From Gracilaria caudata (lineage: Eukaryota > Rhodophyta > Florideophyceae > Gracilariales > Gracilariaceae), in the NCBI GenBank assembly GCA_030374735.1, contig JASCIV010000732.1, positions 1-13,200 of the forward strand: DNA of 13,200 nt. The letters are read 5' to 3'. Position numbers and translations under genes: made by a program. Positions 6,030-13,200 of this stretch are shown here, one piece after another. The notes under the pieces are model-generated. The model worked only from the letters and a program-made list of their open reading frames with translations. It did not search any database and was not told where the DNA came from. Numbering within the stretch: position 1 is the first letter of the stretch; each line of letters starts with the position of its first letter.

Positions 6030-6997
6030 TTATTGCGTTATCAGGCCTAACATCCGTAGCAGCTCGACATCCGATAGCGGTGGTTGTCGCAAGCGCCATG
6101 GAAGCATTACTAGCCGTAACATCTCTTCCTGCGATAGCCGCTGATGTTCTTTCTGCCGTTCTTGTGTCTGACGCATCTGGTGGTGTTCTTGCGTGGTTAA
6201 GTGTGCTTGTACTCCCACCGTCCCTTGATCATTTTGTACAGCTGGTACACCCTGAACTCTTTGAACACCGGCAACACGCTGTCGGCCTTGCCCGGGTGGA
6301 ACTGCCGGTACCGAAGAGGTTGGTTGAGTGCGCTGTGCGGCGGTAGCAGCTCTTTGCCGCCTCCCTTGATGATTTTGTAGAGCTGGTACCGACGGTACAC
6401 CCTGAACCCTTTGAACACTGACAACACGCTGTCGGCCTTGCCCGGGTGGAACTGCCGGTACCGAAGAGGTTGGTTGAGTGCGATGTGCGGCGGTAGCAGC
6501 TCTTTGGCCCGTCCCTTGATGATTTTGTACAGCTGGTACCGACGGTACACCCTGAACCCTTTGAACACTGACAACACGCCGTCGGCCTTGCCCGGGTGGA
6601 ACTGCCGGTACCGAAGAGGTTGGTTGAGTGCGCTTTGCGGCGTCAGCAGCTCTTTGTCGCTCGAGAGCAGCACTTTGATTGTGTTTGTGCCATTGAACTA
6701 TGTGTCTAGCACCCTCAACGAATCGTTCCATATAGTCTTGACGACTGGTAGCTTTCTCAAATGTAGCCTGTTCGAAGAGGGTGATGTCATCTTTGAGACA
6801 TGGTCGCTCAGGAAACGTGGTTATGCGATCTTTGCAGAACATAGAAGCGGGAACGGTGAGTAAGTACGCAGAAGAGGATATCTGTAGTTAGGAGAAGGCT
6901 GCGACGTACTGACAAGAATTTCTCGCTGGAATTGCACGATCTTCCTACGGTGTTCTGGGGACATTTCGCGTTTCCAATCCGTTTGTGAGTGCTTCAT
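6030..6997 (-). CDS. MED15: MED15-like Mediator tail subunit with N-terminal KIX domain (two exons)
   Basis: I read exon 1 as 6997-6910 (29 codons plus one base) and exon 2 as 6829-6030, giving 295 residues. Exon 1 encodes TDWKREMSPEHRRKIVQFQR, matching KIX helix 1 of MED15 (DWR start followed by a basic helix). Exon 2 resumes with NRITTFPERPC, then FEKATSRQDYMERF, which matches the MED15 helix-3 pattern (F.KA.TRDEYL). Neither piece is complete alone; removing the GT-AG intron restores the domain in frame. After KIX come three 50-residue repeats (RTQPTSSVPAVPPGQG type) and a Gln-rich tail (QMRQTQERQKEHQRLSQ). MED15 sits in the Mediator tail, where KIX binds activation domains of transcription factors in the nucleus. 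Known MED15 proteins are usually much longer, so this one is short or has further exons. The family call is from pattern memory. Confidence 0.55.
6219..6659 (-). repeat. Three tandem 150-bp repeats (50 codons each)
   Basis: Units lie at 6219-6359 (141 bp, lacking 9 bp), 6360-6509 and 6510-6659 and are nearly identical. Because 150 is a multiple of three, all copies keep one frame, and other frames are open too. The encoded unit is Pro/Val/Gln-rich (SSVPAVPPGQGR, VQRVQGVPSVP, QNHQG). The near identity points to recent duplication, and copy number may vary. Confidence 0.85.
6830..6909 (-). other. Predicted 80-bp intron of the MED15-like gene
   Basis: On the minus strand the donor is GTACGT and the acceptor TTCTGCAAAG, with a branch-like ACTTACTCAC about 30 bases upstream of the acceptor. 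Removal joins phase-1 exons in frame. An alternative acceptor at CTAACTACAG with donor GTCAGT would leave a 32-bp intron and insert about 18 extra residues in the KIX loop; I prefer the 80-bp version for size and donor quality. Confidence 0.5.
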
Positions 6998-7205
6998 GGT
7001 GAAGACTCAGTGGGTTTTTCAAGAAGAAAGCGGGAAATGAAGCAGAAACGAAGGCAAGCTGCTGAAGAAGTGCGTAACACAACAAGATGAAGGACAGTGG
7101 TGCAAAGCAAAGAAAACGAAGCACGTGAGATAGTTGCGTTGAATTTTCAACTGAAGTACAAAAAAGTCCAGTGGAAAGCAAAACGGACGGGGCAGTTCAG
7201 TTTAC

Positions 7206-7219
7206 TCGATTATAATCGA
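7206..7219. promoter_or_regulatory. Perfect palindrome TCGATTATAATCGA
   Basis: A 14-bp exact palindrome about 210 bp upstream of the MED15-like start, next to a GC-rich box. It contains TATAAT on the plus strand. A dimeric-factor site is possible; function is inferred from form and place only. Confidence 0.3.
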
Positions 7220-7509
7220 CTCTGTGACTGACCCGGCGGGCGGGCGGCCGAGCTGATTTGTAGTACCTGAGGAGCGTTCACCAGCGTTTCTGCACAGTTT
7301 TTAAGTTCTTCAAGTCACAACACAAGGTTTTGGTACTCAAACTTCGCGAGCAGCTGGCCGTCTGCTCCTCACAGCGAAGAGAGGGAGCAGTCGGGAGGAA
7401 TAGCGACATCATCACAGCTCATGCGAAATAACTTGGGAGGGAAGTGCATTTGTGTGACAAATGTGGTACTACGGTACTGTATTCAGGGTGATGTTGCAAC
7501 AGCGCGTAG

Positions 7510-7524
7510 GACATATAATATGTC
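7510..7524. repeat. Palindrome GACATAT-A-ATATGTC
   Basis: 7-bp perfect arms around one base. Confidence 0.6.
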
Positions 7525-7648
7525 ATGTAGTCATCATGACAGTTTAATGCTGTTTGCCTAGGTTTGACAGGGTGCGAAACGCAACGAAAATCTTGGTGTG
7601 AATTGCAGACTCTCTCTGCGTACCTAAATATACCTTCGTAGTATCTAT

Positions 7649-7665
7649 TTCGGTTGACAACCGAA
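7649..7665. repeat. Inverted repeat TTCGGTT-GAC-AACCGAA
   Basis: 7-bp perfect arms around GAC. It lies just after TACCTTCGTA, the reverse of the core of the dispersed motif. Confidence 0.6.
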
Positions 7666-8067
7666 GTACACGTAGTCCTGACCACGATGGTGAGGCAAGA
7701 TGCCTCCGAAGTCCTCAACCCATTGCTTCACCGTACACACTTCGTACTTAATACGCTGACAAGCAACTTATAGACCGGTAACTCGCTCGTATCTACGAAA
7801 GGAACGCTACCCTTCGTGCAAGACTTTGCTCGGCTCACACCATGACCTCGCCTCGCTCGGCCACGTTGTCCGCCTTTCCGGGACCTTTCTTTACACGTGC
7901 ATCATGCACACCCCACAGCTGAGATCCTCCTTCTGCTCTGCTGTTACCACCGGTATACCTCGAAGGCTAGCTTACCAGCACACTTCGCTCTGTGAACTTC
8001 ACTGCAGAACACCAAAACCTTTCTGCCGTGACAATGAGAACCATTACTGAACCAACCGACGACATAC

Positions 8068-8078
8068 CGAAGGTACGA
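8068..8078 (+). repeat. Dispersed motif CGAAGGTACGA, copy 2
   Basis: Identical to 1707-1717 and 12585-12595. It lies 104 bp upstream of the PH-domain gene start. Confidence 0.6.
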
Positions 8079-8136
8079 AGTTATTATTAAGTGTTGCACA
8101 ACATCCCCGGCTTCGCTTACTACAAACCAGGCGCGA

Positions 8137-8180
8137 GCTTCCCTATTCTCTCTTCCTCCCCCTCGCCTCTGCTCGTCATC
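8137..8180 (+). promoter_or_regulatory. Pyrimidine-rich leader before the PH-domain gene
   Basis: A C/T-dominated stretch (TTCCCTATTCTCTCTTCCTC and on) runs to just before the ATG at 8182. Such tracts often mark transcription starts or short leaders. No TATA box was recognised at a fitting distance. Confidence 0.35.
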
Positions 8181-8181
8181 G

Positions 8182-11100
8182 ATGTCGATCAATCTGCCCC
8201 TGCCGCTTTTCACCTTCCAAGCGGCAACCTTCCCATCATCGGCCACACCAGCCACACCGGGTAGACACCTTCGGCTCGTCTCCTCTGGGCGCCACGGTGC
8301 CCCAGGCGCGCCAGGAAATGCAGGCTATGCGGGCGGCCCTGGGTCTGTCGGCGGCGCGGGGCAGCCTGGCGTCGATGCTGCTCCAATCGCTCTCTCCCTC
8401 CATGTTCACAAAGACTCTGTGGTTATCGCGTCACACTCCATCGCTCGCCATGCGCCCGTCGAGTCTCCCTTGCGCATCACCGACCAAGACGCCGCCGCCT
8501 TTCTCGAGGCAGTAGGCGGCGACGGCGGTGCTGGCGGCGTTGGTGGCGCTGGTGGCCGTGGCTCGCCAGGAGCAAGCGGCCGTAACGCAACCCGATATTC
8601 ATCCGCGACGCCTGGCGGCCCGGGCCAAGACGGCGGTCGCGGTGGACATGGAGGGAGAGGTGGCGATAGCGGCAGCGGTGGAAACATTGACGTTGATGCC
8701 GATGTCTACGACATGGATCTGTTCATGCTCATCAAGGCCCCGCCGCATGCTGTCGCGGGGAGACCGGGCATTGGTGGCGCGGGCGGTCCGGGCGGAATGG
8801 GCGGGCTTGGGGGACCTGGCGGTCGTGGCTGCTCGTGGACTGAATCCGAAACTTACTATCAGAACGGACAGGCGATGACGAGGACGATTCAAAGATCGCA
8901 GCCGGGGGCTCCCAGCGGGCCTAACGGGCGTAACGGCCCACCTGGGCTGAACGGGGCGAACGGGGAGAGAGGGTTGGACGGGATGGTTGTGTTCCACGTT
9001 AATGGTTTGGGCGCGTTCCCGTGGCGGTACGACCTTCGTGTCTGCCCCGACGTTTCCGTTCGCGACGAGCTGGGCGTTGGGGTTTTGCAGCCTGGCGGGT
9101 TTGTATGCATGGGCTATTCGGTCGAGAACTGCGGGGCAATGCCGACGCCGCTACATCAGGATGTGTTGATGTCTGCTGAACTCGGACGATGGATCAAACC
9201 ATGCGACGTCGACAACGGCGAGGGCGAAGGTGGTGTGCAAACTTTACCACGCGCCATTGCTCCGCAGTCCGCTGTTCGGCTGCCCGAGCCGCTGCGTTTG
9301 CTCCTCACAGATATCGTCGCCCCAATTGTCGGCGATCCTCTGTATATCCACGTTGATCTCCAACATCGCGCGCTCGTTACCCGCATCAATCAATGCATGC
9401 CGCTCGTAGCCAACCAGGGAACCCGTATCGGCATTACGTTCCCGCTGCACGTTTCACATATGTTTGGGAATGTTTGCACTGTCCGCGGTGGAGAGGCTAT
9501 TGTAGCCTGGAAAGTTCTAAATGTGAGTGAGCAACCCGTCGGCCCCTTCGCTCCTGTTCCAAGGGAAGGTCGTGTCCGGTTCTCAGTTGTTGACCCCTCG
9601 GAGCGAGACGTTGTGGACGACCAAGGACGAAGCGTGTCGGCACATATGCTCGAAATGGGCCATCTGGAACAGGCCACGGAGATGGCTTCGTCGGAATTCC
9701 AGGTCGGATTGAGTAGCCCAGTTGACGGTACGGTTGAGTTTGTGCCATCCTTTCCGGGCCAGATTACGACCGTGCGAAACATTGAAGCTGGTACAGAAGC
9801 CGGGTTTATCTGCACGGTTCGATTGCAGGGGAACATGGGGAAAGCCGCTCTAACCACGCACTCCCAGGCTTGTCTTACAACGACTCTCGATCTCGGACAC
9901 CCCCGGGCGCTCTCAGAGCTGCAACCGATTCAAACGCGACCATTTCAGGTGCAGCTCGCCGAGCCGTTTCTTTTTCACCATGGGGAAACGAAGGTGCTGC
10001 TCGTCGTCAATAATCGCACGACGCATACCGAGATTGCGCAGTGGAAGGCGCTGATGAGTGCCCTCATGGATATCCCAAAGGAGACCGGCATTGCCCTGTG
10101 GAATGTTTCGTTATATGGTGGATTTTCCTACAAGTACAAAGTTACAGTTTCAAAGTTGCCGGACAAGCAGTCGCTAGGATCTTTGTTTTCCGGGGATGGT
10201 TCCCTGGTTGTCTTTCTGAACAATTCATGTACCCCTACGACAGTCCGGACGAACACAAGCCAGGCGTGCCCGATGCAGTACTTGAAGAGGCACGAGCCGC
10301 TGGATGCCTGCAAGTATTATCGATGTTCGTCGTACATCCTTGGTAGTGATTCGGGTGTGGAGTTGAGAGCGCGGATCCGGGTACCTGTTGGTGCTGAAAA
10401 GTTTCACGAGTTCGAGGATATTGAACAACTTTTGAATGGGGCCATCCCGACACTGGTTCCCGCATCTATTGAACCAGGTGCACAAGATAGCCAAAGATCT
10501 GCCGAGCCGCACTCTTCATCGGCTGCGTGGCTAGAATCTTCGTTGAAAGGTTTCTTGTACAAGAACAAACAGAAGGGGAGCCGGCGCGTGAAGAGAGTGT
10601 TCGTACTTCGGAAACAGCAAGGTGCGTTGCTTTACTATCGGAAGATGAACTCAAAGAAGCCTTCCGCAGTTTTTCAGCTGTCCAAATGCTCGCTAGTGGC
10701 CCAAGAGGAAGACACCGTGTCCGATAAGAAACAGGTCGAAACGTTAACCGTTAAAACCCCAAGTCGGGAGCTGAAATTAACGTCGGTCACCATCAAGGGC
10801 GCGTGTGTTGGCCCTAGTTTGGCCGAATGGAGGGCTGAGATCATCGATGGCATCGCCGTTGCTAAAGCGGATACAGCTGCTTCCATTACTTCCATTTCGG
10901 CATATTCCGGTGATTTGGATGCCGAGGATCTTCGTGATTGTTCCCAAATCACGAGCCCGGACTTTGACACGACAACACCGTTTGGTTATGACGGCTTCTG
11001 TGGCGCGAAATTCCTCACACGGCAGATGAAGGTAAGCGAAAAAATGCTGCGGAACAGGGCAGTGCAAGTCGCCGAATCGCTAGCCGGAAAATTCCCAGAG

Positions 11101-12159
11101 TACCCGTGCTTGGTTGTGCATAAGTATGTCCAAAAGTCCGACCAGGAGAAAAATAGCGGTATCATGTTCAACAAACGGAACATCGGCGACATATTTGTGC
11201 GCCTCGGTCTGCCTCTTGGTCATGGTAATGTTGTGAGCCACTGCTTAGAAGGGGATGGGCGGTCTCGCAATTCATTTGTCCATTCAGAGGTCTTGTCCCA
11301 GAGCAACGTTTATGGCACTCTGAAGAGTCTCCCGATAGCGGAGAAGATTCGTCTACTGCAGAACTTTGGACAGGACGGTACCTTAAACATTGAAGGCTTT
11401 ACTATGCATTACAGATGTTTAGACTTGCTGATTGATGCAATTCTGTCCGATGCAGCGGATGAACAGGCTTGTTTTCGATTCGGAAACGTGACTGCTTCGT
11501 CGAAGTTGCACCACTCGCTTAGGCCGTCGAAGAGGCGGAGCACGGCTCAATCGTGGGCATCACGAATGGCTTGTTTGTCTGCGATATGTGGAGAGGAAGC
11601 CATTGGAATTGTGAAGAGCGGAACAAAGAAGTTTGAATCTGTATTTCGGCTGTGCACGACATTGAGATTTCTGGTTCGTGCCAGTGTCCCGATGACGCAG
11701 TGTATGTTGAAAGTGTCTCGGGTAGGAATGATTGCACGTGCTGCTGATATGTTGCTTAAGAAACTGGAAGCAAACTTTGCGACAGCGATCGGATTGGAAA
11801 AGGCAGGCAAAGTACGGAATGAGGAAGGTGTATCGTTGGAAAAGTGCGTCTCTAAGATGATGAGAGGCGGGCTTGCGGACGGGAATGACGTGATTATGGG
11901 CGACGACATTCTTTCATATCTGAGATGCAGGTACGGTTTTGGGGTTGCAGATGCATCTGCTGAAAAAGAAAAGGTAGCGCCGATTGTAATGTCCTTCGAG
12001 GAGTTTAGAGCTGCCAAAGAGCAGGATAGAATAACGAATCTACCGATGATATCAATGAAGGCGGGATTGTTTGAAACCGACATGGAACGTCAACAAGCAT
12101 TGTCAAACTTTCTTTCTAACTGGTGTCCAAACAAAGAAGAGCCGATGGTGTCTCTATGA
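8182..12159 (+). CDS. Large Gly-rich collagen-like protein with PH domain and unassigned C-terminal region
   Basis: An uninterrupted 1325-codon gene from ATG 8182 to TGA 12157-12159. Residues 37-66, 111-167, 193-216 and 237-267 are Gly/Pro-rich (GGAGGVGGAGGRG, GPPGLNGANGERG) and resemble collagen-like or poly-Gly structural segments. Residues 270-590 are beta-rich, with features of immunoglobulin-like or C2-like sandwiches but no firm family. Residues 600-685 alternate strand and helix (KVLLVVNN, GSLVVFLNN). Residues 785-890 fit a PH domain: LKGFLYK start, KRVFVLR, LLYYRK and the C-terminal helix Trp883 (AEWRAEI). The PH fold commonly binds phosphoinositides or proteins, so membrane attachment is likely. 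Residues 930-1325 are mostly helical and unassigned. There is no signal peptide, so a cytosolic scaffold is more likely than true extracellular collagen. The 5' part is markedly GC-richer than the 3' part. Confidence 0.85.
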   Translation: MSINLPLPLFTFQAATFPSSATPATPGRHLRLVSSGRHGAPGAPGNAGYAGGPGSVGGAGQPGVDAAPIALSLHVHKDSVVIASHSIARHAPVESPLRITDQDAAAFLEAVGGDGGAGGVGGAGGRGSPGASGRNATRYSSATPGGPGQDGGRGGHGGRGGDSGSGGNIDVDADVYDMDLFMLIKAPPHAVAGRPGIGGAGGPGGMGGLGGPGGRGCSWTESETYYQNGQAMTRTIQRSQPGAPSGPNGRNGPPGLNGANGERGLDGMVVFHVNGLGAFPWRYDLRVCPDVSVRDELGVGVLQPGGFVCMGYSVENCGAMPTPLHQDVLMSAELGRWIKPCDVDNGEGEGGVQTLPRAIAPQSAVRLPEPLRLLLTDIVAPIVGDPLYIHVDLQHRALVTRINQCMPLVANQGTRIGITFPLHVSHMFGNVCTVRGGEAIVAWKVLNVSEQPVGPFAPVPREGRVRFSVVDPSERDVVDDQGRSVSAHMLEMGHLEQATEMASSEFQVGLSSPVDGTVEFVPSFPGQITTVRNIEAGTEAGFICTVRLQGNMGKAALTTHSQACLTTTLDLGHPRALSELQPIQTRPFQVQLAEPFLFHHGETKVLLVVNNRTTHTEIAQWKALMSALMDIPKETGIALWNVSLYGGFSYKYKVTVSKLPDKQSLGSLFSGDGSLVVFLNNSCTPTTVRTNTSQACPMQYLKRHEPLDACKYYRCSSYILGSDSGVELRARIRVPVGAEKFHEFEDIEQLLNGAIPTLVPASIEPGAQDSQRSAEPHSSSAAWLESSLKGFLYKNKQKGSRRVKRVFVLRKQQGALLYYRKMNSKKPSAVFQLSKCSLVAQEEDTVSDKKQVETLTVKTPSRELKLTSVTIKGACVGPSLAEWRAEIIDGIAVAKADTAASITSISAYSGDLDAEDLRDCSQITSPDFDTTTPFGYDGFCGAKFLTRQMKVSEKMLRNRAVQVAESLAGKFPEYPCLVVHKYVQKSDQEKNSGIMFNKRNIGDIFVRLGLPLGHGNVVSHCLEGDGRSRNSFVHSEVLSQSNVYGTLKSLPIAEKIRLLQNFGQDGTLNIEGFTMHYRCLDLLIDAILSDAADEQACFRFGNVTASSKLHHSLRPSKRRSTAQSWASRMACLSAICGEEAIGIVKSGTKKFESVFRLCTTLRFLVRASVPMTQCMLKVSRVGMIARAADMLLKKLEANFATAIGLEKAGKVRNEEGVSLEKCVSKMMRGGLADGNDVIMGDDILSYLRCRYGFGVADASAEKEKVAPIVMSFEEFRAAKEQDRITNLPMISMKAGLFETDMERQQALSNFLSNWCPNKEEPMVSL
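8290..8982 (+). repeat. Gly/Pro-codon-rich imperfect repeats
   Basis: Encodes the four Gly-rich blocks of the PH-domain protein, built on short GGC/GGT-rich units. Long antisense and shifted open frames here are by-products of the GC-rich repeat composition. Confidence 0.7.
10534..10851 (+). other. PH domain coding segment
   Basis: Encodes residues 785-890. The first strand LKGFLYK, second-strand KRVFVLR, third-strand LLYYRK, and the conserved Trp of the closing helix (AEWRAEIIDGI) are in the usual order and spacing for a PH domain. The loop before the last strands is longer than usual. Confidence 0.65.
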
Positions 12160-12265
12160 ATGTACGTTGTTAGTCTGAAGGAGCTGAGATCGTCAAGCAG
12201 TAAATTGACGACTAGTGGTGCACATTTTTTTTGTTGTTACTCGTAGAGGAGATGATAATCGATAG

Positions 12266-12285
12266 TTCTTCTTCTTCTTCTTCTT
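12266..12285 (+). repeat. (TTC)n microsatellite
   Basis: Nearly seven TTC units, within about 130 bp after the PH-domain gene stop, probably in its 3' untranslated region. Confidence 0.8.
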
Positions 12286-12288
12286 GCC

Positions 12289-12316
12289 CAGCTAAATAGG
12301 TTCAGCTAAATTGGTT
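12289..12316 (+). repeat. 14-bp tandem duplication
   Basis: CAGCTAAATAGGTT is followed directly by CAGCTAAATTGGTT, with one difference. It lies next to the TTC microsatellite. Confidence 0.75.
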
Positions 12317-12584
12317 CATCTTGTAAGCGGTAGTGCTGACGATCGTGATAATCATGCCATGACTTGCGTAGAGAAGAGAATAGTACTGATGGTGGCGGTC
12401 AATGGTGGTTTTGACGCCACTATCGGGAGCGCTTGCCACATCCGCGGAGGCATCCAGACGCGTCGTACCTTACGACTGGTAACTCAGGACTGCATGGGGC
12501 AGCCGTCGGTAAGTTTCGACCCATGATGGCTGGGTGTTGAGTGCTCCCGAAATCATTCAAATGTTGGCTGCGAACTTCGCAGTG

Positions 12585-12595
12585 CGAAGGTACGA
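12585..12595 (+). repeat. Dispersed motif CGAAGGTACGA, copy 3
   Basis: Here the motif runs on into a second CGAAGGTAC, giving an overlapping direct repeat. Confidence 0.6.
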
Positions 12596-13030
12596 AGGTA
12601 CTGAACAATGAGAATGGTGCGGCTCCTTTTCACTGCCGACAGCGCTAGCGCAGAGCGGAGCGTCTCCGCGCAAGCTCATTGGAACCAATTGAAGACCGAC
12701 TGCACATCATGATGCACTACAGTATGTGACAAGTATCGCATCATGTGATGATCACGTTAGATATGCCGGTCTCACGCAAGCAGCAAATGTCGCTTGCTCT
12801 CTGCAGCTACTGTACCGTCGGTACCTGAGTTCCTTCATAACCGAAACTACGCTTGAACCGTCTTGTTGTGAGACGATCTAGTCTACACACTCCGAAGTGT
12901 TATGATCGCAGATCACGCAAACTTGACTGGGCATGTAAGTGTTCCTATGGAGTGACAGTTAGTGTTTACCAGATTTCTCCTCGTCATTCTCAAATTCCTA
13001 CTTGATCTAAACCGCGAACTACACATAGAT

Positions 13031-13041
13031 CTCTCTCTCTC
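13031..13041. repeat. CT microsatellite
   Basis: CT units followed by TTTT. Confidence 0.75.
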
Positions 13042-13200
13042 TTTTATGGAAACGGTGAAGCTAATTCCGCTTCTACGCGTGGGTTTGCTCAAGACCCAAC
13101 GACCTATATTACCTCTACATCGCAACCACTGACCACAACTAAGTAGTCGTACTACACTTACGGTGCTACGGTGAGAAGGTATTAGATATCTTAGGTGTTT

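Larger units (their letters stand above)
6998..8181. other. Divergent intergenic region between the MED15-like and PH-domain genes
   Basis: No supported gene in 1.2 kb; a 99-codon minus frame (7419-7718) and a 74-codon plus frame (7826-8050) have no motifs. It contains a 14-bp perfect palindrome (7206-7219), a GC-rich GGCGGGCGGGCGG box (7235-7247), two hairpin-type palindromes (7510-7524 and 7649-7665), a copy of the dispersed motif (8068-8078) and a pyrimidine-rich leader before the PH-domain gene. Both flanking genes would be transcribed away from it, so it probably holds both promoters. Confidence 0.45.
12160..13200. other. Intergenic region after the PH-domain gene
   Basis: No gene recognised. 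Short frames on both strands (up to 71 codons) lack motifs. Contains a TTC microsatellite, a 14-bp tandem duplication, a dispersed-motif copy, hairpin-type words around 12568-12580 (GCGAA-C-TTCGC) and a CT run. No AATAAA-type signal is evident right after the stop. Confidence 0.4.

Noticed and set aside
6197..6673. 158-codon minus-strand frame across the 150-bp repeat array
   Set aside because: It is open only because the repeat period is a multiple of three. The frame linked to the KIX domain is the other one.
6030..6842. Start of the MED15-like protein at ATG 6842
   Set aside because: Would omit the first KIX helix. The in-phase intron to the exon with ATG 6997 explains both halves.
6411..6863. 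Plus-strand 150-codon frame over the same array
   Set aside because: Shadow of the repeat and of the MED15-like exon; no motif and no independent start context.
8406..8997. Antisense Pro-rich frames over the Gly-rich segment
   Set aside because: Produced by GC-rich Gly codons read backwards; the plus frame continues for 1325 codons.
11547..12083. 178-codon minus frame inside the PH-domain gene
   Set aside because: Antisense to a much longer coherent frame; no motif seen.

Overview
The window looks like nuclear DNA of a eukaryote with compact, intron-poor genes. A red alga of the Florideophyceae (Chondrus type) is my best guess. The reasons are long uninterrupted genes with no bacterial operon structure, a Mediator-type KIX protein with a spliceosomal-looking intron, a secreted Cys-rich protein, a PH-domain protein, and DNA-transposon debris between genes. 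The placement rests on general character and not on a marker gene.

Region 1-1184 is transposon territory. A 682-bp element (500-1181) has about 25-bp terminal inverted repeats and a 3-bp TAA duplication, as in PIF/Harbinger elements. It carries a decayed Myb/SANT-like accessory gene on the minus strand. A related element abuts it on the left, shares the same TAA and runs off the window. A small AT-rich MITE-like element may lie at 1454-1584. From 1185 to about 2816 I see no convincing gene.

Region 3285-5390 holds a clear minus-strand gene for a 468-aa secreted protein: signal peptide, degenerate Kazal-like module, and a repeated 8-cysteine module with invariant spacing, interrupted by an acidic ETEEP repeat. 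Upstream and divergent is a possible small gene broken by one base (4816-5008). An orphan minus-strand coding fragment (5164-5390) follows.

Region 6030-6997 (minus) is best read as a two-exon MED15-like Mediator subunit. Exon 1 and exon 2 each carry part of a KIX domain, and splicing out an 80-bp GT-AG intron joins them. The rest is three 50-residue tandem repeats (150-bp units) and a Gln-rich tail.

Region 8182-12159 (plus) is an uninterrupted 1325-codon gene. It has Gly/Pro-rich collagen-like segments, beta-rich middle domains, a PH domain and a long unassigned C-terminal region. It is divergent from the MED15-like gene across a 1.2-kb intergenic region containing several palindromes. The last kilobase has only simple repeats and a dispersed 11-bp motif.

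The genes do not form an evident pathway. They are neighbours in a compact genome: one secreted, one nuclear and one probably membrane-associated cytosolic protein.
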